DNA from: Cloeon dipterum
Lineage: Eukaryota > Arthropoda > Insecta > Ephemeroptera > Baetidae
DNA: 64,000 bases
Direction: 5' to 3'
NCBI RefSeq assembly: GCF_949628265.1
Contig: NC_088787.1
Location: 2,966,501-3,030,500, forward strand
The notes under the pieces were generated by a model, which had not been told where the DNA came from, searched no databases, and saw only the letters and a list, made by a program, of their open reading frames with translations. This document shows, piece after piece, positions 9,039 through 19,612 of this stretch. The number at the start of each line of letters is the position of its first letter. The first letter of the stretch is position 1. The position numbers and the translations under genes are program-made.

Positions 9039-11851
9039 ATGGCTCCGTTCCGTTTGATCGCTCTGCTGCTCAGCCTGTCGGCGGCCGCGGCCCTCAACTT
9101 CACTTCCGTGTACGAGTGGGACCAGTTTGATTTCAACTGGTCCTCCTCGGACGATCTCAAGGGGACAAGGAATTTCGAACCCAATCAAATTTATCCCTTA
9201 TACCTGGCTGTGTCCGGGCAGAGGTTGTTCTTGAGCCTTCGCCCGGTCAAGTACGTCCCTGCGTCCCTCGCGTGGCTGCCAACTCAGGACGCAACCTCGT
9301 CGCATCCCAAACTCAGTCCTTATCCTTCGTGGGCCATGACGGTAAGATTTTTTGTGTATTTTGGGCGTGGATTTAAATTTGTTGACATTGCCATTGATGA
9401 AAAAACCGAATTTTTGGTCTCTTCTCTTCTAACAATAAGGAAAGAAGATTCTAACTATTTACACGTCAGCTTTATGTGCACTTGCACTGCGTTGGTCTGT
9501 TGCTAGGCAACGCAACTCGTTCAATTGTTTGTTTACTTACGAGCAGTCTCGTTGCTAGGCAACAGACCAACACAGTGCAAATAAAGCTGACGTGCAAATA
9601 GTATCTGATACAATTGTCGTCTCCTTACAATTAGTCTCTTCTTGCAACTGAAGAACTAATCTGTCGAATTATAATCGCTGGAACGCATTGAAAGTTGCTT
9701 TAAACCGAATGAAGACACGCGCAACTCGAAAAAAGCACTAAGAATTCTTTGGATTTTAAATTCACGACGCTGACGTGTACGTGCATGTCAGCAGCTACTC
9801 AAGCGTTATTCATGCGAGCCGTTGCTAGGCAACCACGGGAGCTGTTGACAGCCAATCAGCGTTTAGGATTTGCTGCCTTATTAGATTGCTTTATAGCTGC
9901 TATAGTAGAGACCAAACAATCGGTTTTCCTGCTCTTATCGCAAGTCGCAAGCGGCTTATCAGAGGCACGGGGTTCAGCGACTTTTAGACTTTTTTCTTCT
10001 CTATTGCCAACTTCACGGTTCTTTCGAATTTCGTAGGGTATGGAATCCTGCAAAGCAGTTCAAAGTGCCAAGGGAATCGCAACCGACAACATGGGACGAC
10101 TCTGGGTCCTAGACAACGGCCACCTAAATTGCCAACCAAAGCTCTGGATTTTTAATATGGCCGACGATTCCGTTCACCTGCTCCACGAGTTTCCGAATAG
10201 CCTCGTCTCCGCCAAATTTACCAGCAGGAATCTAAATGACTTGGCTATCGACGAGACAATTCGGGACAACCTGCACGCCTACTTCTCCGCCACCATTTCT
10301 GGCACCGATCACCTTTTCGTCTATAGACTGAAGGAAAATCAAATTCGGCTCGTTGCAACACAGAAAATCCAGATTTTTTCCCTCGCCTTCTCCCCTATGA
10401 GACAACGTCTTTACGTCAGCGGTGCCAATAATCCCTCTACACTGTACTCCATCTCGACCCCAGACCTCAGGGCTGGAGTAAATTCTGTGTCCCTCGCGCG
10501 AGTAGGAAACAAGATGGCTCCATCTCACAGAATGGCTATGGATGGCAAAGGGGTTCTTTACTCTGACCTCATTTCACCGAAAGGTTTATTTGTGGCGACT
10601 TGGAACACGAATTTATCCTTCAAGGAAGAGCGAATCTATCAGGTAAAACCATCAAATGAAATTATTTGTGAAGTAATTTTTGTTTAAAGGGTGATGGTCT
10701 CTACGAAAAATGGCCTTTTACTTTCGCTTTTGACGCACAGGGTGATTTTTGGATAACGCTCAGGTATAATTCGGTCAAGCCAACTTTCAAGCTTCTCAAG
10801 TATAAATTCAGCACATCTCAAGGTAATTATAAAATTATTAATTTATGTTTTTTCCCTAAAGAACGTCTTTAACGAAGTTTCTCAGCAAACGAATCGATTC
10901 TTGAGGGTCGAATTTAGGTAAAGGGGATATTTTTTCCAACCAAACAGTCCAGCGCGACGTGCGAACCTTTTTCCCGCCAAAACAATATGAATGCGAAAAC
11001 TGCGCATGCGTCAGAGCTGCCTGGATCTGAAAAAAAGTCACTCGTACAAGTGGTCTCTCTGCCAGTGCTCAAATTAGCTCTGACGCATGCGCACTTCTCG
11101 CATTCAAATTGTTTTGGCGGGAAAAAAATTCGCACGTCACGAAGGACTTATTAATTGGTCGCTAAAAATATCCGCTTTGCCTAAATCGACCCTCAGGAAT
11201 CGTTTATTGTGTTCAGAAACTTTGTTAAAGCAGTCGATTCAATGGTTTTCTCTTCATTTTGGTATCAGAAATATTCATAAAATAAATAATTAACTTTCAG
11301 GTTGTGATGGGAGGAGATCTTGCGTGACCGTTGGCAGTACAACCACCCCCGCGCCACCCACAACCAAAAGAATTCCGAGAACCACCACATCAAAAAAGTA
11401 TCAAACACTTGTAGCCAGAATTTCCACCAAAACACCCGTAACGGACAAAGTACCAGAACCACCAGCAGAACTTAAAAATTCAAAACGAGAATCAATTTGG
11501 ATCATAATTTTGATCTGCTCGAACGTCTTCACCTTGATCTTTTGCGGATTGGTCATTCTGTGTCTTTGCAAGCGTATGAAAACGCCATCTAGCGAGCCGC
11601 AACCATTATTCAACATGGCTTTCCGGAAACACCAACACAAGACGCACTCGATCCTCAGCGACGAGATCGTCGCCGAACCAATTGCCCCAGTGCGGGACCA
11701 AAGCCCCACCCCGGACTATGAAAACACGGCTCCAGCCGCTTCTTCTTCCGGTAAATTTAGGCCTTATTCAACTTCGGATTTGTACGAGGAAGTTCAGAAC
11801 CCTTTCCCGGAGGAGGAGATTTATCAGAACACCCAGCAAAGCCGGATGTAA
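9039..11851 (+). CDS. Yellow/MRJP-family membrane protein Y3
   Basis: Complete gene, exons 9039-9341, 10037-10642, 10690-10822 and 11301-11851 (phases 0, 0, 1), encoding 530 residues. MAPFRLIALLLSLSAAAA is a signal peptide; FTSVYEWDQFDFNW, GRLWVLDNGHLNC and KLWIFNM place it in the Yellow family. A Thr/Pro linker (about residues 355-410) precedes a transmembrane helix at about 413-437 (WIIILICSNVFTLIFCGLVI) and a tail of about 93 residues. Tail tyrosines at about 487 (DYENT), 509 (LYEEV) and 522 (IYQNT) fit SH2 ligands; YxN is the Grb2-type consensus. Introns 1 and 3 hold transposon insertions and intron 2 is only 47 bp. Single-pass type I membrane topology is inferred. Ligand and partners are unknown. 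Confidence 0.93.
9453..9602. mobile_element. Fold-back element in Y3 intron 1
   Basis: Arms ACGTCAGCTTTATGTGCA and, inverted, TGCAAATAAAGCTGACGT, each followed inward by CGTTGCTAGGCAAC-type sequence. Same arm sequence (GCxAGCTTTATTTGCAC, GTTGCTAxGCAACG) as the larger element at 15354-15923, so it is a short member of that family. Further partial inverted pieces of the family extend to about 9850. Confidence 0.7.
10856..11232. mobile_element. MITE family R1, copy in Y3 intron 3
   Basis: About 375 bp with terminal inverted repeats beginning near CGTCTTTAACGAAGTTTCT and an inner CCCGCCAAAACAATATGAA / TTTTGGCGGGAAAAA pair, plus a central block with GCGCATGCGTCAGAGCT. The same structure recurs at 26065-26414, 27672-28042 and 61184-61472, with partial copies at 52240-52474 and 55978-56092. 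No coding capacity. Confidence 0.85.
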
Positions 11852-11944
11852 AAGTCTTGAGGCTTTTTTATTTATATGATTTTGAGTGTGTTCTTTGAAG
11901 CTTTTGAGTTCTTTGCACTTTTCAGACTTATATTATCTTTTTTA

Positions 11945-12310
11945 TAAAATCACCGGGGTCCAGTAATTGGAAAATAGACCGTTAGATGGCTTATCAGGCT
12001 GATGGAAATGTAAAAAAATACGCGGGAAGGAAATTATTAGGTCGGCACGCCCCTTTTTTGACGCTTCTGAATGGCCTCCATGATTTGGACGCCATATTGA
12101 CTCCTGACTGGCGGGAATCAGCACAGATCGCAACCCGGTGGGAATTACGACTGCGCAGAAGGTTTTATTTAGGGTCAAGCATGCGCAGTAATGAGTTTCA
12201 GGCTCCCTGTGAGATAAAGAAGCGATCTAAACATACTGCGCATGCTTAAGATGCGCATATGTTTACTGCGCAGCTTCAACGCAGATCGCAATCCAGACCC
12301 CGGTGTGTGA
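11945..12310. repeat. Dispersed repeat R2, copy 2
   Basis: Matches R2 copy 1 (1860-2135) over most of its length, including GACTGCGCAGAAGGTTTTAT and CATACTGCGCATGCTTAAGA. It lies just downstream of Y3. Confidence 0.7.
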
Positions 12311-12935
12311 AATGAGGTTTTTAGGTCATTACATTAAAATTTTATTACTCTAATATACTTGGCATAAGGTTCATGATGTTATCTTTATCGGCGGAAACAT
12401 ATGGCTGCGGTCAAGCACATGTTCTTGCTGGTAAAATAAAAAAGAAATTTATAATATTTAATATGCTAATAAAAAATTCTTAACAAGCGTGAGAATGTTT
12501 TTCCTTTCTTAACAAAAAAAAGCACAAATCATTTCCAAAATTATAAGAACTTTAAATTAGAGAATATTAATTATTTAAAGCTAGGATCCAGTGCAACGGA
12601 ATCATTTTAACTCATTTTGGTTATTTAAAATTAATTTCCCTGCTATTTGCGCCGGCTGCTGCAATATAAATTCGTTATCAGCAATCGTTTCCGTCTGTGC
12701 ACGGCGCAAGCCGCAACGCACACAGCTCATTCGAGGCCTGCAATTAAATTCGAACTTTTATAGCTCTATTAAATTTCTTTCATTGACTTTTAACCGAAAT
12801 TAAACCAAAATAAATCAGAGATACAAGCAAATTTTTATTTTTGTTATTATCAAAGGTCCAAAAAATTAGCAGAAATTTTTTCTAGACGTGCAACTCGCTA
12901 TGGCTGCTCTCCAGAATTTAATGGTTGAAAGTTGA
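12311..12935. other. Spacer
   Basis: AT-rich. The piece 12480-12550 (TTCCTTTCTTAACAAAAAAA, then CAAATCATTTCCA) recurs in similar form near 20495-20545, pointing to a duplicated block. Includes the 3' flank of the minus-strand coiled-coil gene. No other gene seen. Confidence 0.45.
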
Positions 12936-13601
12936 CTAAATTGAGCAGAGTCCTTGCTCCTTATAAACCTGGAAAAAGGGAACATCAGGTTTTATAAAAG
13001 AACTAAACTGATTGTGAATAAAGGTTTACCTTTTTCAGGCCTTTAACTTGATCGGCGAGATTGTTATACTGCAAGCAAGAAAAATAATTAAGACGTTTAA
13101 AATAAAATTATTTCATGCACACCTTGATGATAGTTTCATTTTGATCGGATTCTCCCGTCTTGTGCTTCGAATCTTGTTGCTCCAATTTTGCTTGCATCCT
13201 GTCAGTTCTGGTCTGCAAATCATCCAATTTCGAGTTCGTTGAGCTCATTTTGGCGTCTAAAGAGTCCAATTTCGCTTTCACCTCGTTCCAGTGATCATTC
13301 ATGTCCTGAAAATTGCTATTTCGCGAATGCAACAAAACCAAAATTACAAAAATCACCTTTCGCATTCCGCTGATGGAATCTGCGAACTTGGCTCGGAACT
13401 TTTGGCTTTCCAGGGCAACTCCTTCGAAAGCGTTTTCGACTTGACCAAACCTAGTGATTTAATATTAGATTTTTGCAGATTTAAATCGGTGTAACTTTAC
13501 AAGAATTCGTGCTTGTAGATGCTTTCCTCGATGTCCACATTCGCCGTCACATTCGGCGAGAGGAAAGCGACCAAGAGGAACCAAAGCAGCAGCATAGTCA
13601 T
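12936..13601 (-). CDS. Small secreted coiled-coil protein, lectin-stalk paralog
   Basis: Exons on the minus strand: 13601-13501, 13450-13357, 13305-13123, 13068-13030 and 12968-12936, giving 149 residues. MTMLLLWFLLVAFLSPNVTA is a signal peptide. The rest is heptad-rich (DMNDHWNEVKAKLDSLDAKM, then KLDDLQTRTDRMQAKLEQQD) and ends YNNLADQVKGLKK plus a short exon. Exons 1 and 2 have exactly the same lengths (101 and 94 bp) and phases as those of the C-type lectin gene at 14473-16651, and the protein is clearly homologous to its first 200 residues. No C-type lectin domain follows before the stop. It may be a functional stalk-only protein that oligomerises with the lectin, or a truncated duplicate; signal peptide and frames are intact. 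Confidence 0.75.
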
Positions 13602-14472
13602 CGCTCAATTCTTATTCTCCGGTGAACGAATGTTGGAACTCTCACCACGGTTGATGGAAAGAAATAGTCGATGTGAGTGCTCGAAATGAGAGGAAAATTA
13701 ATTTTTTAATTATTTTACCGCACGAATGTGGAAGTGGAAAACCGAGGAAAGATATACACCTTTTAAATTTAATTGGCCACATTTTTATGTAATCAGCTTG
13801 TGGCGAAAAGCAGAAATAGGCCGCTGACCAACACACTCTGATTTTGAGAAAAATAAAAAAGCAATCTCGAACCATAAAAACCACTAACAAGGAGAAGTAT
13901 AACTATAGTGACCAGAATTTTTATCAACCTCTTGAATAAAATTAATTATAAAAATGAATTGCATGCCACGCAAATTAATTTTTATAATTTTTCAACTTAA
14001 TTTGTTTGAATTAAGAGTTAGAAATGTTTTTTTTAATCTAACATTTTGCTGAGGCTGCTAAAAAATTGTGCTTCGAGTTCGAGACTAATAATTAATAATT
14101 CTTCTTTCCAATTTTTTGTTCGACTGGTGCGGCTATGGTCTACCTCATTTTCTCTTTTTGGTTCGTGCCGCAATAAAATCTTAATCAGCGTTGGCTTCCG
14201 TCTCCATCTGCTCGCTGGCTGCATAGCAATTTAAATTCTCGCTCGCTTAATTGGAGATAAAATTTTTAAAGGGCAGTGCATGAGTTCTTCTACTATATAT
14301 TTATCCAATATCTGTTTCTGCTTGGCGAGCTTCCTATTTTTTAGAAGTTTCAGGTGAAGTGCAAATAAAACTCTCATGTTTAGATGGCCAAAATAAGTGT
14401 CAAAAATATATTATTTGCAACCGAGATAATCTCACCCCTTGGATGATTTTCGCACGCTTTTATTCCTGGTCG
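13602..14472. other. Spacer between the two stalk genes
   Basis: Upstream flank of the small coiled-coil gene. The segment near 13795-13870 (GAAAAGCAGAAATAGGCCGC) resembles 16975-17040, upstream of the lectin gene, and 20600-20640, so the promoter region was duplicated with the genes. No gene seen in the rest. Confidence 0.45.
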
Positions 14473-16651
14473 TCAGGGGCAGGACGAGGCACGAAATTCA
14501 CATATTGCGAAACATTTATATGAGCATGGGTAGAGCCACCATTTATAGCCGTATATTTTAGAGTTGCTTGATGTTCCGACGCAGTGGTTTGATAAATTTC
14601 CGTATTTACGTGGATCATCTGTAGACCACGACTCGCTGTTTTTCGGAAGAGCCTGTCCATCGTGCCATCTTAAGTCACCTGCTTCTCGTCCCACGTTCGA
14701 TGCAGACAGCCACCAATGAACGTCAGCAGCTGCATACAAATTTTGTACATAATTGTTTATTTAATAATTAAATTTCTAACCACTAAAAATTTCACCGGCT
14801 TTGCTGGACAACAAACGCACATCGTCTCCAGTCTTTGGCGACGCCAACTGCATTCCGATACTTTGGCAGTATTTTCTGGATTCATACCAGTCCCGCTGAA
14901 AGGATATATATTTATTGCCTCAATTAATTTAATTATTCAAACGGTCCTAGAACTGCATGTCGTGGAATGAAATGGAATAAAAATAATACTTGCCTTGACG
15001 GCCGAAAAATGGTATTTCTTTCCGTTTTCCAACCTATGCAGCACTGTCATAATAATTGAACATTAATTACTCAGCTTTATTTTCTTTTTAAAAAATCCTT
15101 ACCGCGGGTTTTCAGGCAATCAACATCCTGGACACATGAAACAAAATGTTGGCACTTAAATATCAGTAGAACAATTGCAAAAGATATAAAAAGTAAGTTT
15201 AAAGTGCGTAGAATTGGAATAAATTTATAATATATATGTTACAGTAAAAATTCCGTCTATTCTCGCTGGCAGCGCTGATTTGTGACTTCAGTAGTAGGGG
15301 AAATTGTGCCGAGAATGCGTTGGTGGAAGAAAAATAAAAGCTATAACAGCCGTAAGGAGAGTAGAGACTAGGAGGCGACATTCCGTATCAGAGCTGATAC
15401 CCTACTATATGCACGCCAGCTTTATTTGCACGGTGTTAGTATGTTGCTAAGCAACGCGACTGATTCCTAGTAAACAATCAGTCTAACAATGGGTCGCAAT
15501 ATCGAAAATCGCAGGAAAGCCCTGAAATCTCGCGTTCGGGACGGATACAGAACCTTCGGACAGTCGGATGGATCGCCAATAACAGCAAAAGTCTTCAGGT
15601 TAGTCTGTTGTGTTTGCACACCTGGTGCACACTACTAGACGAAGCTTGCTTAGCTCACCTATACTAACATGACTCGCGGCTGACACTTTTGCTGTTATTT
15701 GGCGATCCATCCGACTGTCCGAAGGTCTGTATCCGTCCCGAACGTGAGATTTCAGGGCATTCCTGCGATTTTCGATATTGCGACCCATTGTTAGACTGAT
15801 TGTTTACTAGGAATCAGTCGCGTTGCTTAGCAACATACTAACGCCGTGCAAATAAAGCTGGCGTGCATATAGTAGGGTATCAGCTCTGATACCGAATGTC
15901 GCCTCCTAGTCTCTACTCTCCTTAAACAGCCGTTTTTAGATAAAAATCATGAAAAATTTAATGTTTTTATCACATATAATGCAATTAGAATCCAAATTTG
16001 TAGCTCTAATGTTTGTTAAAACCTTGATATGTTGATATGCGTGCTTACCTGTTTATACAAACTCTCTATTTCAAGAGCCAATGCGGTGTGCTAAAAATAA
16101 GAAAATAGTATTTCGAATTTAAGTAGCACTTTTGGGAAACCTTGTCTTGTATTATTTTCCGATTGGATGCTCGCTTTTCATGCAATCGCTCAAACTCTTG
16201 CACTTTCAATTCCTGCTCATCCAATTTTGATTCGATCCTGGCAATTTCAGACTCCAGCCCCTCCAACTTCCCTTCCATTTCGTCCGTTTTGGAGTGCAGA
16301 TCGACCAATTTTAATGCCACCTCGTCCCATTGATCATTCATGTCCTATAAAATTATTAATTCGCGATTATCGTAACTAAAAAATAAAGAAATACCTTTGC
16401 CATTTGACCGAGCGATGCTGTGAGCTGAGCTCTGTACTTTTTGCTTTCCAGGGCCTTGTCGTCAAAGGTTTTCTCAACCTGACTGAACCTTTATTGTTTA
16501 AATTAACGATATTTAAATTAAATTTGGATATCAAGATTTTCTGTTTATACATCAAGTCGTGTTTGTGGATGAATTCTTTAATGTTCAGCTTTTCCTCCGC
16601 TGTCACAGTCGGCGAGAGAAAAGCGACCAGGAAGAACCAACGAATCTCCAT
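14473..16651 (-). CDS. Secreted C-type lectin with coiled-coil stalk
   Basis: Eight minus-strand exons: 16651-16551, 16488-16395, 16344-16141, 16090-16049, 15127-15103, 15043-14994, 14895-14781 and 14729-14473; 295 residues in one consistent frame. Signal peptide (MEIRWFFLVAFLSPTVTA), then a heptad-rich stalk to about residue 147, then a C-type lectin domain: CLKTRVLHRLENGKKYHF, WYESRKYCQSIGMQLASP, WWLSASNV, LRWHDGQAL, then NHCV and a final Cys pair ending AICEF. C-type lectins bind sugars or proteins, often in insect immunity. The calcium-site EPN or QPD triplet is not obvious, so calcium-dependent sugar binding is uncertain. The intron after exon 6 uses a GC donor (AAG/GCAAGT). Intron 4 holds a 570-bp fold-back transposon. 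Confidence 0.85.
15354..15923. mobile_element. Long-armed fold-back transposon, Mutator-like
   Basis: Arms of about 250 bp are near-perfect inverted repeats (left end AAGGAGAGTAGAGACTAGGA, right end its complement), with a spacer of about 70 bp. Flanked by the direct repeat AACAGCCGT at 15345-15353 and 15925-15933, a 9-bp target duplication. Long inverted repeats plus a 9-bp duplication fit non-autonomous Mutator-like elements. Each arm contains a short open stretch starting MGRNIENRR on the outward-reading strand. Inserted in intron 4 of the lectin gene. Confidence 0.8.
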
Positions 16652-17089
16652 GGCTAGAACTCAAATTTCACCTTTTCCCTGGAAAAAATGCGATTTTGTG
16701 CTGAGGGGACGCATATTCGCGTGTTGGAACTCACCACAGTTGGAGATTCGGCTGCTTCTGATTGTGATTTAATTGAGACCTTGCCTTTTTATACCAGAAT
16801 AACCACAACTGCGTATAAGGAAAGAAAAATTCTAGCCTTTTTATTTTTATTTAAATCATACCACTATCGTGAAACGGCGACAAATGTGCGGCGAGCGAAA
16901 GCGGGCTGGCAGACCGACGATAAAGCTTTTATATTATTTTAATTAAACTAATTAGTTGTAAAATTTTTATCAGCTTTTGGTGAGAAGCAGAAATAGCCAG
17001 ACGAATGATTGTGAGAAATTAAAAGGCGAGTCCGAACCTACATGAAAATTAAAAATATCAATGCTAGCATTTTTTGCCACGGTTGCCAA
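16652..17089. other. Upstream flank of the lectin gene
   Basis: Presumed promoter region. Contains GAGAAGCAGAAATAGCC near 16981, shared with the flanks at about 13800 and 20600. No gene seen. Confidence 0.45.
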
Positions 17090-17360
17090 TCCCGGTGGAT
17101 CTAGGTGAAATACAGGTTGGTTGGCAGCCAGACCAGGGAGCTCAGAGAGATGCATCTTCGAAAGGTAAAAGGCTGAGAAAGAGCCTCTCGCCGCCGAACA
17201 CAGCCATATGAATCGAGGAAGAATTTCTTCGGAAACGAAACCTCTTCCCCCACAGCTTCCAACCTTTTTTCCTCCAGGTGAAGTCCATTTTATTCCACTT
17301 GTAGACGGTCGTGAAGTTGACGGTGGCGGAGGCCAACGCAAAGCAGTGAAATGATTCATG
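17090..17360 (-). pseudogene. Yellow-family exon 1 fossil
   Basis: On the minus strand, VNFTTVYKWNKMDFTW, then IHMAVFGGERLFLSLLPFED, then SLVWLPTN match exon 1 of the Yellow genes (compare VYEWDQFDFNW, LYLAVSGQRLFLSLRP and SLAWLPT in Y3). The signal peptide, first block and last block lie in different frames, and no downstream exons follow on the minus strand. It is a single-exon relic of a former Yellow copy. Confidence 0.8.
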
Positions 17361-17842
17361 GCGGACCGCACGGCTTTCTTATCGTCGACTGACCGAGGAG
17401 ACGCTTTTTTTCACAACAAAAAACTCTTTTTGGGCCGCGTGCCCTCTGGAAGGAGGAGGTGATTATTTATTTCTCTCTGCCTCTGAACCAGTTTTTTCGG
17501 TTCATTGCCATGAGGATTAAAAGGCAAATCGGTGAATTTTAAAAACAAAATATAATGCTTACTCACAAATTCATATTTTGTCAAATTTTCATTTAAATTC
17601 TTATGATAATCAAATGTGTGTTACTGCAATTTAAATTTTGAGAGGAAAGCCAATCGTATTCTGGGGGGTTGAATTTGGTTTGGTAGGTGAATTAAATACT
17701 CGGCTGAAAATGCAGCGGAATTATCGCAGAGAGGTCACTTTTTTAAATTATTCGATCGGACGACGGCTCTCAGATGTTATGGACCTTAGGTTTTAAATCC
17801 CATGAGAACGAATTTTTCTGCTTTTTTAAATAATTTGCTTTT

Positions 17843-18110
17843 TTTGACGTGCTGATAACCAAAATCGGTTCAGCCATTCGCCGTAGAAACGTTGGAAAAG
17901 ATTTTTTATTTAAAAAAAATAGTTTTTCACGATTCTACGGCGATTGGCTGAACCGATTTTGATGTTCAGCACGTCAAAATAAGCAAATTAACTGAAGAAT
18001 GCACAGTAGCTAGATTGAGTCTGAAATCGCAGCGGAAGTGCCTTAAAATCGAAAGTCTACGGTGGCGCCATCTGTTGGCGGCTTCAAACACTTAGGGTTT
18101 ATGCAACTGG
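17843..18110. repeat. Repeat family R3, copy 1
   Basis: Contains the R3 hallmarks: paired GACGTGCTGA..CCAAAATCGGTT / AACCGATTTTG..CAGCACGTC arms around 17847-17970, then GAGTCTGAAATCGCAGCGGA and GGCGCCATCTGTTGGCGGC. Other copies: 25300-25505, 39030-39440, 46550-46715 and 47625-48540. Confidence 0.8.
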
Positions 18111-18213
18111 TGAATTGAGTTTGTATCGCGGATAGCGTTATCGCAGGCAAGCTGACTTCGCGGGCTAAACGCCAAACGTAGAGCGTGTGGAGAAGGAGGC
18201 GGAGCCAGATGGC

Positions 18214-18395
18214 TCAAGTGCGCATGCGCGGTTGGCAGCTAGCGGTGGCATTTAAGGAGAAGCAGCCAGAGTACAAAAAGAGGGGAAGGAGTGGGGACAA
18301 ACGACGCTTGGCTGCTGGGTGAATGACCCACTGCTTCCCCTCTTTTGCTGACTCTGTCTGCTGCTTCGCTTCTCCTACTCTCGTCAGTCTTTAAC
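18214..18395 (+). promoter_or_regulatory. Promoter of a decayed or unidentified gene
   Basis: GTGCGCATGCGCGG near 18219-18232 matches the palindromic NRF-1 (Ewg in insects) site typical of housekeeping promoters. About 160 bp further on, CGTCAGTCT (TCAGT at 18384-18388) fits the arthropod initiator, 55 bp before a start codon at 18443. No TATA box seen. Function not tested. Confidence 0.4.
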
Positions 18396-18550
18396 TGGCA
18401 GTGACGGCAGGAGGACGTGCGCGGAGCTGGTCTGTAGCCGTGATGGAGGGGCCAGCGAGCAGCGAGGCGGCCAGCGACCACCAGGTGACCATTGAGGACC
18501 ACGGCCACATTAAGGGTGAGTCCAAATTCTTTTTTCATTCCTTTCTCAGC

Positions 18551-19590
18551 AGGGTCATGCCCGCCTGTGTTTTCGACGCTTGTGGGTGTGGCCCTGCTTT
18601 TTCCTTTTCCATTAATTTTCTCTTTTTAATTCAATTTCCCCTTTTCTACTTAATTTCCAGCAGGGTCGTGCCCGCCTGTGTTTTTGACGCTTGTGGGTGT
18701 GGCCCTGCTTTTTCCTTTTCCATTAATTTTCTCTTTTTAATTCAATTTCCCCTTTTCTACTTAATTTCCAGCAGGGTCGTGCCCGCCTGTGTTTTTGACG
18801 CTTGTGGGTGTGGCCCTGCTTTTTCCTTTTCCATTAATTTTCTCTTTTTAATTCAATTTCCCCTTTTCTACTTAATTTCCAGCAGGGTCGTGCCCGCCTG
18901 TGTTTTTGACGCTTGTGGGTGTGGCCCTGCTTTTTCCTTTTCCATTAATTTTCTCTTTTTAATTCAATTTCCCCTTTTCTACTTAATTTCCAGCAGGGTC
19001 GTGCCCGCCTGTGTTTTTGACGCTTGTGGGTGTGGCCCTGCTTTTTCCTTTTCCATTAATTTTCTCTTTTTAATTCAATTTCCCCTTTTCTACTTAATTT
19101 CCAGCAGGGTCATGCCCGCCTGTGTTTTTGACGCTTGTGGGTGTGGCCCTGCTTTTTCCTTTTCCATTAATTTTCTCTTTTTAATTCAATTTCCCCTTTT
19201 CTACTTAATTTCCAGCAGGGTCGTGCCCGCCTGTGTTTTTGACGCTTGTGGGTGTGGCCCTGCTTTTTCCTTTTCCATTAATTTTCTCTTTTTAATTCAA
19301 TTTCCCCTTTTCTACTTAATTTCCAGCAGGGTCGTGCCCGCCTGTGTTTTTGACGCTTGTGGGTGTGGCCCTGCTTTTTCCTTTTCCATTAATTTTCTCT
19401 TTTTAATTCAATTTCCCCTTTTCTACTTAATTTCCAGCAGGGTCGTGCCCGCCTGTGTTTTTGACGCTTGTGGGTGTGGCCCTGCTTTTTCCTTTTCCAT
19501 TAATTTTCTCTTTTTAATTCAATTTCCCCTTTTCTACTTAATTTCCAGCAGGGTCGTGCCCGTCTGTGTTTTGGACGCTTGTGGGTGTGA
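18551..19590 (+). repeat. 111-bp minisatellite, nine units plus a partial
   Basis: Units begin at 18551, 18662, 18773, 18884, 18995, 19106, 19217, 19328 and 19439, with a diverged tenth at 19550. Units 2-9 are nearly identical. Each contains GCTTGTGGGTGTGGCCCTG, a long pyrimidine tract and TACTTAATTTCCAG, a good branch-point and 3' splice-site mimic. 111 is a multiple of three, so one frame stays open for 400 codons, but the translation (repeats of ACVFDACGCGPAFSFSINF) is hydrophobic and lies between a splice donor and acceptor. Best read as an intronic array, recently expanded or homogenised. Confidence 0.9.
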
Positions 19591-19612
19591 CCTTGCTGTT
19601 TCCTAATTCCCA

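Noticed and set aside
12936-13601. Calling the stalk-only gene a pseudogene
   Set aside because: Signal peptide, all five exon joins and the stop are consistent; lack of the lectin domain alone is not evidence of decay.
18551-19590. Regularly spaced repeats as a CRISPR-like array
   Set aside because: Units are contiguous 111-bp tandem copies without unique spacers, in an animal genome.
18401-19606. A 401-residue open frame with ten hydrophobic 37-residue repeats, resembling a repeat membrane protein
   Set aside because: It is the 111-bp minisatellite read through; the array starts just after a strong splice donor and each unit looks like intron sequence (pyrimidine tract, branch point, CAG). 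The open frame follows from the unit length being a multiple of three.
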